Shown here piece by piece: positions 49,477 to 60,159 of a stretch of DNA of 64,000 nucleotides. Below the pieces are notes generated by a model. That model had not been told where the DNA came from, did no database searches, and saw only the letters and a list, made by a program, of their open reading frames with translations. How positions within the stretch are numbered: the first letter of the stretch is position 1; every line of letters begins with the position of its first letter. The stretch covers positions 310,001-374,000 of the forward strand of contig JAQMWT010000670.1 in NCBI GenBank assembly GCA_029834535.1. Reading direction: 5' to 3'. Made by a program: the position numbers and the translations under genes. This stretch comes from Chrysophaeum taylorii. Its lineage: Eukaryota; Sar; Pelagophyceae; Pelagomonadales; Pelagomonadaceae.

Positions 49477-50228
49477 CTAGAGGTCCGTAATGCTGCCGAG
49501 GGCCTCGAGCCTTTGTTTGTTCCGCTTGGCGAGGACGCCGAGCGTCGTCGTCGTCGCGTATTGCCAGTTCGTGATACGGGAAGCCGTGCCATCCTTGTTG
49601 ATGACGACCGGACCGAGCTTGTCGAGTTTCACTGGTGCCCCGTCGACGACTACAACGGTGGGCTCCTCCTCCTCCTCCTCTCCGCGGGTCGACGACTGTT
49701 CGGGCAACGCCTCGATATCAACATCCCCTTCTTTGCCAAGAAGGTTGCCTTCGTAAACAAGATCAGCGTGCGCCGGAATCTTTCCGGGAAGACCTCGTTC
49801 GCCGAAAGCATAGTCGTCGAAGCGGAACCTCGAACGCAGCGCGGTCGCCCGACGCGCATCGACTGAACGCCAAGATCAAGGCCTTGGATCCCTGAGGGGA
49901 ACACAGACTCTGACTCCTCGATCACCCGGCCGTTGTGCTCGACGACGTACGCGAACCGCATCCTCTCGTCTTCTTGCGGCCTCGGTCCCTCGCCTTGGCT
50001 CACCACGCGCTTCACGCACCCCCCCAGCAGATCATAACCATCGACAAGAATTGCATCTCTAAACCGTAACCTCCACCCTTTTGATACAATAATAACCCAT
50101 AATATCGGGCCAATGAATTTACCATCAAACCCTTTGGAGCTCCACTGGTCGTGTCTTTCGAAAAGCAAACAACGGCTCCCGACGAAATAATTCAAATTGT
50201 CATCGGCTAGCATCGCATGCACCAACAA
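49477..50228 (-). pseudogene. FKBP-type prolyl isomerase gene with two frame breaks
   Basis: The domain is recognisable but needs two frame changes. The first part reads YDLLGGCVKRVVSQGEG, VIEESESVFPSGIQGLDLG and VQSMRVG. Dropping one G from a GGG run (about 49847-49849) continues DRAAFEVPLR. A second shift a few codons later gives YAFGERGLPGKIPAHADLVY. This order is the FKBP C-terminal half with the conserved YGxxGxP(G)xIPxxxxL block. A C-terminal tail follows: an acidic linker, then GPVVINKDGTASRITNW and KRNKQRLEAL, a motif I know as a short conserved tail in algal proteins. A likely intron (GTAAAT...TTTAGAG) lies upstream of the domain. Either the gene is recently inactivated or the sequence has two indel errors. 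Confidence 0.7.
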
Positions 50229-50289
50229 AAAACATCCCGAAACTTAGTATTTTGTACTAATAATTACGTCCGTTTGGCGTCCGTTTCGA
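50229..50289. promoter_or_regulatory. 61-bp divergent promoter, FKBP / sulfotransferase
   Basis: Only 61 bp separate the two divergent start codons if the FKBP start at 50228 is right. The space is AT-rich (TTAGTATTTTGTACTAATAA) and shows no TGACGTCA site. Confidence 0.4.
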
Positions 50290-51300
50290 ATGTTTAACGT
50301 GATGCTGTTTTTGGGTGCTCTGAGCTGCGTTGCCGAAGAGTTCGTGGCGTACCCGACCCCGATTTCGACGATGCGGCGGCCGTTTGCCGCGAGCTGCGGA
50401 AGCTTGGACGGTCCGACGGGCAACTGGAGCCAACGTTTCGCGGCGCTGCTCGAAACGCACAAGGGCAACAACACGACTGCACCAACCAAGTTCGAAGCGC
50501 TGTATGGCATGGGAAACCAGAAATCCGGGACCACGAGCTTCGCGCGAGCCGCGCAGCGCCTGGGCTACAAGGAGCGGGTCGGGCTGGCGCGGAAAGTTGG
50601 TCGCGGCTACAAGCGGAATTTTTATCAGGACGGGAGAGTCCCTATCGCCCAAGTCGAAGCGCTGCAAGGCTACCTCCAGCGGTCCTCGCTCTTCGAGGAC
50701 GACCCGTGGTTCGTGCTGTATCGTCTCGCCGATTTTACGTTCCGGCGGAAGAGGAAGCACGTGGGCTTTGTGCTGACGCTGCGCCGGTGCGACGAGCTCG
50801 CCGAGTCGAGCGCGGCGTACAACAATCCAGGCAACGGCAAAGGCGGGAACTCGCAGAAGTGGAACGCCGAGCACTGCGCGAGGCATTACAAGAGGTGTCA
50901 CGTTCATTTGCTCGACGTCTACAACTTCCTCGAGGAACGAGGGCAATGGCGGCCGCTCGACGACGTCTTGGTCATCGAAACCGACGAATCGAGGAGCGAA
51001 GACAACTGGCATCGCCTCGTCGACTTCGCCTGCCTCGGCTCCACCAACCCAGGAGCTGGCGGCGACCGCGCGTGCCTGGCCAACAAGCACAAGTTTGCGA
51101 CGATGCCGCAAGCGAACGCGCGGTCGACCAAATCGAAGCGTCGCGTGTTCTGCCCGGCGACGGTGCTCGCGCCTCTCGCGAACCGCCAGATTGGCGGCGA
51201 CCTCATCCAGGACCTCCCGCCCCAGCCCCCCAATCACGCCCAGTGCGCCAAGCGCCCGAGCCTCGCAGGGTGCAAGGAAATGCATCATGTTTTTAGGTAA
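50290..51300 (+). CDS. P-loop sulfotransferase, predicted Golgi or secretory
   Basis: The gene encodes 336 aa. The N-terminus MFNVMLFLGALSCVAEEF is a signal peptide or signal anchor. The PAPS-binding P-loop is GMGNQKSGTTSFARAAQRLG (about 73-92), matching the xxKSGTTSL signature of carbohydrate sulfotransferases. A central RRCDELAESSAAYNNPGN block fits the 3'-phosphate-binding R...S pattern. VLVIETDESRSEDNWHRLVD near residue 230 is the typical late-domain segment (LLV..E.L..D....L..F). These enzymes move sulfate from PAPS to sugars of glycans or wall polysaccharides in the Golgi. The last 70 residues are Pro/Cys-rich and unassigned. The 3' end overlaps the EF-hand gene by 8 bp. Confidence 0.85.
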   Translation: MFNVMLFLGALSCVAEEFVAYPTPISTMRRPFAASCGSLDGPTGNWSQRFAALLETHKGNNTTAPTKFEALYGMGNQKSGTTSFARAAQRLGYKERVGLARKVGRGYKRNFYQDGRVPIAQVEALQGYLQRSSLFEDDPWFVLYRLADFTFRRKRKHVGFVLTLRRCDELAESSAAYNNPGNGKGGNSQKWNAEHCARHYKRCHVHLLDVYNFLEERGQWRPLDDVLVIETDESRSEDNWHRLVDFACLGSTNPGAGGDRACLANKHKFATMPQANARSTKSKRRVFCPATVLAPLANRQIGGDLIQDLPPQPPNHAQCAKRPSLAGCKEMHHVFR

Positions 51301-51850
51301 TTACGCAGAGCTGGGATGGCGTGGCGTCCTCCTCCTCCCTTTGCATCAGGAGCTGGCGCCAAGTCGCGAGCGCCGGGAGAAGCTCCTCGCGGGAAATCGC
51401 GCCGTTGCTGTCGCCGTCGCAATCCGCCAGCACAAAATCTATGTCCGCCTGGTCGGGCGTGCATTGGGCATAGTCTCGCATCAACGCCCCGAGCTGCTCG
51501 GTCTCGAGCTGACCCGATTTGTTCCTGTCGTAGCTATCGAAAACGGCGTCGAGCGTCTGCTTCTCGGATACGTAGGCCCGAAACTTCCGCACCACTTGGA
51601 GGACGTTCTCCCGCGTCGTCTCGGGGGTGTCCTCGAGAAAATCCATCAGCTCCTCGCCGGGTGCGATGCTCCTGAACAACTGGACCAGCTCCTTGCGTTC
51701 CAGAATACCAGTCATATCCTTGTCGAACTCGTCAAACCATCGTCCAACCTGCTCGGCGTCCCTTCGTTGCTGCTCGGCCTTGCGCCTCTCGAGCTGCCGC
51801 CTCTTCTTCTTCTTCTTCTGGACGTGATAGATGGCAGATACTTGCGCCAT
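51293..51850 (-). CDS. EF-hand calcium-binding protein
   Basis: The gene encodes 185 aa. A basic, Lys/Arg-rich N-terminal helix (KKKKKRRQLERRKAEQQRR) precedes three EF-hand loops. The first is DKDMTGILERKE (43-54). The second is DRNKSGQLETEQ (108-119), where position 12 is Gln instead of Glu, so calcium binding there may be weak. The third is DGDSNGAISREE (145-156). A degenerate fourth hand may lie between 62 and 100. The arrangement resembles calmodulin- or centrin-like sensors, but the basic head is unusual and could bind membranes or nucleic acid. It overlaps the sulfotransferase stop by 8 bp. Confidence 0.88.
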   Translation of the reverse strand: MAQVSAIYHVQKKKKKRRQLERRKAEQQRRDAEQVGRWFDEFDKDMTGILERKELVQLFRSIAPGEELMDFLEDTPETTRENVLQVVRKFRAYVSEKQTLDAVFDSYDRNKSGQLETEQLGALMRDYAQCTPDQADIDFVLADCDGDSNGAISREELLPALATWRQLLMQREEEDATPSQLCVIT

Positions 51851-54800
51851 AGTTTTTTACGATCGCGTTAGACCCCTATATATTATATACTACTGACGTC
51901 GTCGTCAAAGGCAGGAGGAACAAGCCGCCCAAATCTTTCTCTCTAGGATTTATTGATCGGATTGTGGATTGGATCGCGATGCGTAAAGTGACGACGCCGG
52001 TGACGCGATGGCGACGACACGGGTTTAGTAGAGGCAGCAGGATTCGTGAGTATCGAAGATGATGAAGCCCCGGAGGATGGTGCGAGCGGCGTCCAGCCGG
52101 TTGCGTCGCTGGCGTCTGGAAGCATGCCGAGGAGCGCAGTTTTTGGCGAAGCGGGTGGCACACCGCGCGATTCCGCGACGGAGGGTGCAGCGAGGCTTCG
52201 GGAGTGGCGAAGAACTGCCCACGGCGAGAGAGGGGTTTAGTTCGGCGCAGTCGAACATAACGTCCAGGGCTTAAAAATAAACTGGGGAGGTTGGCACCTG
52301 TTGTTCGCCTCCCGAACGAGCCGGTTGACAGCCGGAACGTTCGCAGCGGGACGGGGTATGGCCGGGGGGGCGCAGAAGGAAGGAAGTCCGCGGTCTCAGA
52401 GTTGGTGACGAATATGCGGAGCCGACGTACGTGCGCACGCGGGAATGGACCAGGAAACTTGGATCTCGGGGAATCAATCAATCGTTGGAGGAAGAGGATG
52501 GACTCGCGTTGTGGTTTGCTCGGGTCTTCCTGCGGACGACGAACAAAGCCACCGAGACCAACAAGGAGTGGCCGTGGCTCTCGGCGGCGGCGAGGGCATT
52601 TCCGAGACGACGGGGAAGAACTGATTTTGACTTGGGCTCCCGTCCTGCCTTTGCGTCTTGTTGTTGCGAAAGACGCGAAAGGTGTCGTGATGTCGGGCTC
52701 GTCCTCATCGGTGCTTATGTTTTGTCGGTAATGCCTCTGCTGAGGCGTTTGCTTTTTTCTACGATGATTTAGATACCGCGCTACAACAACTTCAACGGCG
52801 TCGCCGCGGCCGGCCTTATCGCGGGGATGGACGGGAACGCCAGCATTGGCGTTCGGGGTGATTTGGATGACAGGCATGTACGTGGTCCTGCACATGAACG
52901 ACGCGGGTCGGCAGATAGATACGTTTCTCGAGCCTCGCTGGCACCTTCTTCGCCAAACCAAACCGCGGGGTGCGTTCGTGATTACCCCACTACCTCGACC
53001 ACGTCGTCGTGCACAAGCTGGGTCGTTTTGGGAATGTAAGTCTCGCTGAGAGCGTTACCGATTCTGATCACCGAGCGCTCGAGTGCATCATCGTCCGAAT
53101 CCTGATGCGACTCGCCTTACGATGGACGGAAAACCTACCCCCGCCTAGACTACTCTCCGCTGCAAACTCCCGCCGCTGGTGCTGCCAGTTTTTGTCGCGC
53201 CGTGCATGCGAACTACCACAGGTTCGCACCGTCGGACGCGGGTTCTGCAAGTACTCCAAGTTGGAAACAGCGGTTGGAAACAACGGTTGGAAACAACGGT
53301 TCCTTCTATACCACGCCGAACGGTGGTGGTACCCGACGGTTTCGGAGCTGCTGCAGCTAAGATTATACCACGCCCCTAATTAACTTGAACAAGCGCGCAA
53401 CTCGGCTTTCGCAGCGTGCATGGCAGCATCGTCGGCCGCCGCGCGCCGCTTGCTCCTCACTCCTCTAAGAGTTGTTGCTCGTCGTGACGTCTCTAGGGCC
53501 GTGGTACAGGCGGCCCCAAAGGGAACGCTGGATCTGCTGCTCGATTGAATGCCGCGGCTGCGAGTCGCGTCGTGGCGGCACGAAGCGATATTTTTGGGAG
53601 ATTGTCGTCGGCCGCTCTTACAAGAGCGGCGGCTTGTTGTCCAGGGATAGGCCGTCACCTCAGACACTCCTGCGCAAGCCAGATGGTGCGCGCGCAGTCC
53701 TACACCTTGGGGAAAAAAAAAATGCCGACGTGTTCCGTTCACACGCCTCTCCGAAGCTTTATCATCACCGCCAGCCTTGTTTTGACGCAGAAGTTGTCAT
53801 TGAGGATATAGATCATCAGCGGTGGTCAATCCGTGATGAATTTGGAACCGATTCGTCGAGGTGTGCGGCGGCTCAATCTTTGAGTTGCTGGAGGAGCATC
53901 GGGCGTTCGTGCGGAGGCATGCTCGCTGGTCGTCAGCGAGCACGTTTAGGATCCTCAGTACAGCATAGTAGTGCATGATTTCTGGTCGTCGTCGTCGTCC
54001 GAGAAGCAACCCGAACCAGGGGATATTAGGCTGCGCGTTCCGTTATTCGAGGAGACTTGCCGGAACGACTCGCAAATCGTGGCGACAACGGAGTGAGAGC
54101 CGTGCGACGCGGAGGCCTACACCAAGTTTCTCTCGGCGGCGTCGATCAGACTGGTCGGATTTCCGACGTCGCGGTCGTGAGTGCGCTCTACGATGTTCGA
54201 CGTGGAAAAAAATCCAAAAACCGAAGACCATGCTCCTCCTCCAGGTAATCGAAGCCTGGGACCGCATCCGCACCTTGGAGACCACGGCGGCCATGCGCTC
54301 CGTCGACGACGAACGACGGCGACCTCGCCGCGGCCCCCCGAGACGCGAGAGCTTGCGCCGCGTCATCGCGAGGTGGGTAAAGAGCGAAATCACCAGGTCC
54401 CTCAATTACTAAGCCGCCGGGATGTTTGTTCTCAAACACGCATATCGAAAGTGCGTCCGGCATCGTCTCGCGTCAGCTCGACATTCGGTCGCGGCGCCGA
54501 TGCTTATGCCGAGAACCTGTCGTCAGAAGAGTGTCGCGTCTTGAGAAAATCCGAGGCCGGCGACGAAGAACCGAGTGGGACAGACATCTCAACATTATAT
54601 ATTGGCGCGGACGTCGTCGGGTTGGCCGTCATCGAGGAGGCAGCTCGTCCAGGCCTTCGCGGAAGACGTGGAGGAGTCGTCGGTAAGCCACCACCATCGA
54701 CCAGGCCGCGCGCGCCAAGGCCGTCGGCTCGCGATGGAAAAGCGGAAAACCACCCGGCGCGCCCATCGCCGACTTCCCAATCCGAAGAAGACGGGGAACG

Positions 54801-55431
54801 AGCGGATGAGGTACGGGAGTTGGTCGTGAGGAGCGAGCACAGTTCTACAAAGAAGAGTTGCCGATCGTTAAGAGGGGTCGCCGCAGAAGAAGCACCTCCT
54901 GATTTGATTTGCGCAGCAGCAGCAGCGTGACCTGGTGGCGTCCACGCGATGCCATCGCCTTGGCGCAGACGAAGCTTGACCTCCAGAATGAAGAATTTCT
55001 TTCAACCAAAGAGGCCCTGCCCGCAAATTTGATGATTCGGCGCAAAAACGTTTACTCTGCTGCGTCGCGCGATCGATGAGGACAGGACAGCAGAGGGTAT
55101 GTGTGTGTCTTTCCCCTTGATATATCGCGTCGGGCACACAACACAGTGTTCGCGCAAAAAAAGATGTCCGGACACGAGCGATCAACACGGTGGCAGTTAT
55201 TTTCGAAGAAGACGCGCGCGGGGAGTCAAAAAAATTTTTTTTTTTCTCGCGTTGATGGTGGCGCGCTCGCGCTTAAGAAGAAAAAACGGGCGGCATTTCC
55301 CCCAAAAAAAACGCGGTGGTACACAAACAACAACAACAAGAAGAACCTGCTGTAGTATAGGGTCGACGGTTCGGCTTTGCAGCCGACCGGAGAAAAGGAT
55401 GTTCGATAAGATACGCAGCAAAATATATATA
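51851..55431. other. Long intergenic region, decayed coding-like sequence
   Basis: No intact gene is supported. Repeat C lies at 52318-52385. Plus-strand pieces such as RYNNFNGVAAAGLIAGMDGN (52775), GMYVVLHMNDAGRQIDTFLE (52873) and HVVVHKLGRFGNVSLAESVT (53000) occur in different frames. From 53975 to 54830 there are more pieces, for example MLLLQVIEAWDRIRTLETTA. They look like a long-dead gene or transposon, but I cannot name it. The last 300 bp are T-rich with GC-poor patches near the ABCG stop. Confidence 0.3.
52318..52385 (+). repeat. Repeat C, second copy
   Basis: GAGCCGGTTGACAGCCGGAA and the following CGTTCGCAGCGGGACGGGGT match 20690-20765 with few changes, in the same orientation, 31.6 kb apart. 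Confidence 0.65.
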
Positions 55432-57267
55432 TTATGATGACGGTTGTTCGGGGTGCGTGGTGAATTTGAGGAAGGCGGGGGCGTTGAATCGGAAGATGAT
55501 CAAGGCGAGGCTGTTGAAGCCGAGGACCATGATAGAGAGGATGACGGCATTGAGGGGAATAGAGACGTCGTCGAAGTTGAGTGCCTCCAAGACGAGGCCG
55601 CCTTTTCTGACGCAGCTCTGGTCTTCGGAGACGTCGCCGCAGGAAAAAGATTCGCCTCGAAACTCGTTGACGGCGAGGGCTTGGAAGGTATAGCGGACGA
55701 AGGAGATGTACTTGAGCCAACGAACGTAGACGGGAATCGAGGACTCGTTGAGGAAATATCCGCTGAACATGACGAAGAGGACGGTAACGGCCGGCGCGAC
55801 CTGGCCCGCCATCTCCGGTCGTTCGAGGGTGACCGAGAGGCAGAGGCCGAGGCCCTCGCCGACGATTTCCTCCAAAACGAGGAGGCCCGCGAAGACGAGG
55901 AAGTGGTCGAGGCCCGGCCTGAGCTCGACCATGAAGTACACGACCGAGCTCGACACGAGGGAGGGCACGCACTCGAGCGGAAGGCCGACAACGAAGGTGG
56001 CAGCGAGGTAAGCGGCCTCCGAGTAGAGTTGCGAGGCCCGTTCGGCGTTGATGACGGCGAGCTGCGCGGGGATGATCTGGGAGACGCCGATGGGTCCGGC
56101 GAAGGCAACGTTCATCGCGACGAAAAAAAGGATTCCCTGGCGGTTTTGGATGGAGGTCTGGTTGTTGCCGAGCTGGAAGTAGACGAGGCCGAACATGAAA
56201 GAGAAAAACGTGTTCATAGACCACCTGAAACAGAGAGCAGCCTTGTCCCTCGTTCGCTCTCGCCAGCACCGCGCCGCGAGCAGCCGGAAGGCGATCCAGT
56301 TGTCCTGCTTTTTCTTTTCCTCTTGCGCTGGCTTGTGCTTGCTGACCATCGGCACCCACTGGTGCGCGTGGAGGTCGCACACGGCCGCGACGGCCGCGCG
56401 CGACGCTGCTAGCTTCGACGGATCGCGGAAGTCGAGCGAGACCACGTCCAGCATCCAATCGGCGGGATTGTAGTTGGGAGGGATCGCGAAGCCCGCATCG
56501 GAAAAGTGGATGGCGGCCGTCTCCTGGGTCCCGAAAAACGCGACTCTCCCGCCCGCTCCCAGGACGCAGAGCGCGTCGAGCGATTTGTAAATAGCCGATC
56601 TCGGTTGGTGCATCGACGCGATCACGACCCGCTGTCCTCTTGCGAGATCCAGGAGAGTCTGGACCAGCGAGAGCGCCTGGAACGAGTCGAGGCCCGACGA
56701 GGGTTCGTCCAAAAAGCAGAACCGCGGTCGGTGCAGCAGCTCGCACCCGATGTGAGTCCTCTTTCGTTCGCCGCCAGATATTCCCCTTTTCTCGACCGTC
56801 GCAGACCCGCCCACGACCGTATCCAAGCACTCCACGAGGTTGAGCTCGTGGACGACCTGCATCACGCGTTCCTCGCGGTCCACCGCGTCCAGCCGCAGCC
56901 GCGCGACAAACTCTAAAGTTTCTCGGACCGTCGACAGCGCGAACAGCGCACTATTCTGAGTCACGTACGCCAGATTGTACGACCCGCTGTACTCGACGGT
57001 CCCCTCGAGCCGCGCCCTTTTCTCGTACGGCACGCGTCCCGCGATTGCATTCAGCAAGCTCGTCTTCCCACTACCCGATGGTCCAATAATAGCGAGCACC
57101 TCGCCCGCGGCGATCTGGCCCGAGACACCATCCAAAATCAACTTCGGCCCCACGCGGTACGTCACGTCGCGCCACGCGACCGTCGCGGCCTCGGACAGCA
57201 GCGCCTCTTCCGTCGTGCTCACGTCGCGCGGACCACCTTCTTCTTCTTCTTCTTCTTCTTCTTCCAT
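55432..57267 (-). CDS. ABCG-type half ABC transporter
   Basis: The gene encodes 611 aa. The nucleotide-binding domain is N-terminal, as in ABCG/White transporters. Motifs are Walker A GPSGSGKT (62-69), signature ISGGERKR (163-170), Walker B FCFLDEPSSGLD (183-194) and the H-loop H220 in ASMHQPRS. The NPADWMLDVVS block after the NBD is also family-typical. A six-segment membrane domain follows (GLVYFQLGNNQTS, VVGLPLECVPSLVSSSVVYF, VLFVMFSGYFLNESSIPVYV, FVRYTFQALAVNEFRG). The FRGESFSCGDVSEDQSC loop has the Cys found in the last extracellular loop. Half-transporters dimerise and export lipids, sterols or small hydrophobic compounds. The poly-Glu start is followed by an intact frame of normal length. 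Confidence 0.95.
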   Translation of the reverse strand: MEEEEEEEEEGGPRDVSTTEEALLSEAATVAWRDVTYRVGPKLILDGVSGQIAAGEVLAIIGPSGSGKTSLLNAIAGRVPYEKRARLEGTVEYSGSYNLAYVTQNSALFALSTVRETLEFVARLRLDAVDREERVMQVVHELNLVECLDTVVGGSATVEKRGISGGERKRTHIGCELLHRPRFCFLDEPSSGLDSFQALSLVQTLLDLARGQRVVIASMHQPRSAIYKSLDALCVLGAGGRVAFFGTQETAAIHFSDAGFAIPPNYNPADWMLDVVSLDFRDPSKLAASRAAVAAVCDLHAHQWVPMVSKHKPAQEEKKKQDNWIAFRLLAARCWRERTRDKAALCFRWSMNTFFSFMFGLVYFQLGNNQTSIQNRQGILFFVAMNVAFAGPIGVSQIIPAQLAVINAERASQLYSEAAYLAATFVVGLPLECVPSLVSSSVVYFMVELRPGLDHFLVFAGLLVLEEIVGEGLGLCLSVTLERPEMAGQVAPAVTVLFVMFSGYFLNESSIPVYVRWLKYISFVRYTFQALAVNEFRGESFSCGDVSEDQSCVRKGGLVLEALNFDDVSIPLNAVILSIMVLGFNSLALIIFRFNAPAFLKFTTHPEQPSS

Positions 57268-59124
57268 TCTTCAACTCATCATAATTTCTAGCATCATCTT
57301 AGTGTCGATCGATACGATCGACGAGAAAAAAGATACATAATGGAAGAGAGAGAATTTTTGATATAGGGTAAGAGATAGGATTTGATGATATTTTGCCCTA
57401 ACCACACGAACAAGTAAAAAGTGCGGATTCAAGCCGGGGGCGGGGAAGGCTTTGGTTTCCTTCCGCGCCACGGGTGCGAGTGGTGCCCATCGCGCTGCCC
57501 CCCCAGGCTGTGCGGTGGTCGAGCGGCGCGTTGCGAAGAAGCTCAATGTGGCGGCCATGACCGACAGCACCCAAATTGTTGTTGGAGGCGACCGAGCGGG
57601 GCGAGGGCAACCAGACGGCTGTGCGGCGGCGCAGACAACGGCTGAGACGAGAAGCCCCTTCTTAGAGAATCTCGCGGCATCACCAATTCGCAGTGCCCGG
57701 CGACGCTCCAGAGCCGACCGTGCCCTGCTTCCAACAAGGGGGGGCATTTGGTGTCGAAAGGCCATCACAATGTTGGGCGGACTAGTACGGGCGCCAAATT
57801 TTGGCCTCGTCCGAAATTTGATTGTAGTCACTTCGCACAGCTAGTGTGGTCTTTTCGAGGACGACGCGGTCAAGCAGACGTTCAAGGTGGGTTTTACATG
57901 GAAGGAGAGGGGCAAAATGAGGTGTGTCGGGGGTGGCGACTTGGACCGAGGTCGGGATCGAGGGGCGCGCGAGCCTGAAACAAGCGTCGACATCGGAGTC
58001 AATGCCACAACTAACGACCTCGATCTCGGCATCGGTTCTCGTCGGCAGCGGCGGACTCGACGGGCTCATCTCGTGGAGGAGCGACCGAGGAGCTGGCAAC
58101 GGAGGCAGAAAGAGGGGTTTGTCGACGTGGACGCGGGTCGCTTCGACGTGGGCATTCATTCTCCTCGTATTTCTTGGCCTTGGCGAAGCCCTTTGGCGGT
58201 TCGGTTCGGCCCTTGATGAAGGAGCTGGCTGCGGCGATCCGGCGGATTTTTTCGCAGCGGGGCTTCGAGATCCCAGGGGCCAACCTGCTCCTTCGTCCTT
58301 GGTCTGCTCCTTCGTCCTCGAGCGAGGAAATCGAGATGATGCGCACTCCAAATTTTGTTTCGCGACGACGCTTGATGGGAAGCGAGCGCCGCTGGACGAC
58401 CGGAGCCGCCCATTGCCTTTCCCTTCATCTTTCGGCCGGCCCGTTCGATGAAGTCACGCCGCAAATAGCTGTCTACGCGCCGACGAAGCTCGCTCGTCCG
58501 GAGATTATTGGCAGCCAGATCCCGGGCGGGCTCGAAGAAGCATTGCGATAAGGCTGCGGTACGAGAGGAGCCGATCTGTCGCCGCATCAGTAGCACGTCG
58601 AATGCCTCCGAACGTGGCGCGATCAAAGGAGCCATTCGGCACGTCGAGCTGGTCGTATCCAACGAGCGAGCTGTGCCTTGGAGAGACCCAACACGTTGAG
58701 ACCGACGCGAGTTTTTCATCAAACTGGATTGGCATCGCGAGCCTGGAGTTGACGTGCTCCAGGGTTGGAGCGGTGCCAGTCGGGCCGACATCGCGCGCGT
58801 CGAGTCCCCGCCTCGCGCGAGTTAGTGTAACTCTTCGCTTCCGCGGCGGCGATGGCTCGGCCGCACTCGTCGCCCTCCCGCCCATGGATTTGACCTTCTT
58901 GGCGCATCATCGATGCTTCTTTTTTGGCGCTAAGGGCGGGTTCGCGATTCCTTCCTCAGAAGTTTCGTAGTAGTAGTAGTAGTAGTAGTACGGTTGTTCT
59001 TGTTTCTAATCTCGGAGGCCTCCCCAGAGATGAGATCATTATCCAAAAACAACAACACTATTTGCCACTGGCGGAATGTTCTGCGATTTGAGCTGTGGAT
59101 GGATAACCGCTTTTTAAGATCTTA
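57268..59124. other. Intergenic, decayed coding-like sequence
   Basis: A (TAG)n run lies at 58964-58990. Minus-strand pieces at 58505-58885 (QFDEKLASVSTCWVSPRHSS, LVGYDQLDVPNGSFDRATFG) and 58011-58346 (CEKIRRIAAASSFIKGRTEP) look protein-like but are broken by stops and frame changes. I do not recognise a family. Confidence 0.3.
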
Positions 59125-59145
59125 TCCTAACTACTAATCGACAGA

Positions 59146-59184
<39 letters not shown>

Positions 59185-60159
59185 TTGTCTGTTTGTCCCT
59201 CGATTTAGGGTAAGGATCATGTAGGCGCGAGAGTAAGGATCAGGTAGGCGCGAGAGCCAGACAGTGATCCTCCAAACCGTCTACGGCGACCTCGCAGACT
59301 ATTTCCACGACCCGCGGCGGCTCTTTCAGCGCGCCATTCTCACGCCCCGTCGAAACGATGTTGTCGATGCTGACAACGCGCGCATGACCGCGGCCTTTTT
59401 TTCCCGGAGACGGGGCGTCGGAGTTCTTTTCGGGAGACTAGGCTGGGTCGGAAGACGACGCCTCGCTCTTTACAGTAGAGTTTTCAACTCCCTGACAACC
59501 AACGGCATGCTGACTTTGATCGCGAGCTTAATGTCTTCGCAACCTCGACCCGTCGCACGGCCACTGCAACGGTACCAGATACATGATCGATCGTGTCGTT
59601 GTCACCGAGGCTCCTCCAACCTGTATCGCTTAAGGCCCGCCTACGCCAAACGATCAACAAGAGCCAGGGCGCAGACGCCCCGCGAGGTCGGCGTCCTCTT
59701 GCCCACAAGCCCGTCTTCTGTCACGTCCAGCTCTACGTGGCTCTCTGTCGATCGGCAACCCCGAGGAGATATGCTCTTCTGAGTCGACGACTCCACCCTA
59801 CCCCACACGTGCTGCGCAATATCGACCGATAAGCCCCCTCCCGGCGTCTACACGCGCACTGTAGGTGAACTTACTGGGACCAGGTGAACTTACTGGGGTT
59901 TGAGATTGGGACTAGGTGAACTGAGTGACCAGGTGAAACTGGGACCAGGTGAACATACTGGGGTTTTTAGAGTAAAGGGCTTTTGCGTGCGGATCAAAGC
60001 AGCTTAGATTGGCGGAGGCGAGAGCTACGAGCTCAAAGGAGTTGGTGTGAGTTAGGTGAACTTACTGACCAGGTGAACTTATACGAAACTTACTGGGACC
60101 AGACCTGAACTTACTGGGGTTAGAGATTGGGAGTAGGTGAACTTACTGGCCTGCACTTG
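59125..60159 (+). mobile_element. Helitron-like element, copy H6 (tandem with H7)
   Basis: This full copy runs from TCCTAACTAC at 59125 to CCTGCACTTG at 60159. It is followed without gap by H7. The two copies are aligned at a constant offset of 997 bp with only a few substitutions, and both contain the same 172-codon chance frame across the helicase relic. A 2-bp expansion (CCAGGGCGCAGACG) distinguishes this pair from H1-H5. The left flank ends in A. Confidence 0.85.

Noticed and set aside
51876-52961. A 361-codon minus-strand frame
   Set aside because: It is Arg/Pro/Ser-rich and has no domain. It crosses the dispersed repeat C and overlaps equally long frames on the other strand, so it looks like a chance frame in GC-rich DNA.
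59264-59782. A 172-codon frame duplicated at 60261-60779
   Set aside because: It runs through the helicase relic in the wrong frame for most of its length. The recognisable helicase blocks are in other frames, so it is not a real protein.
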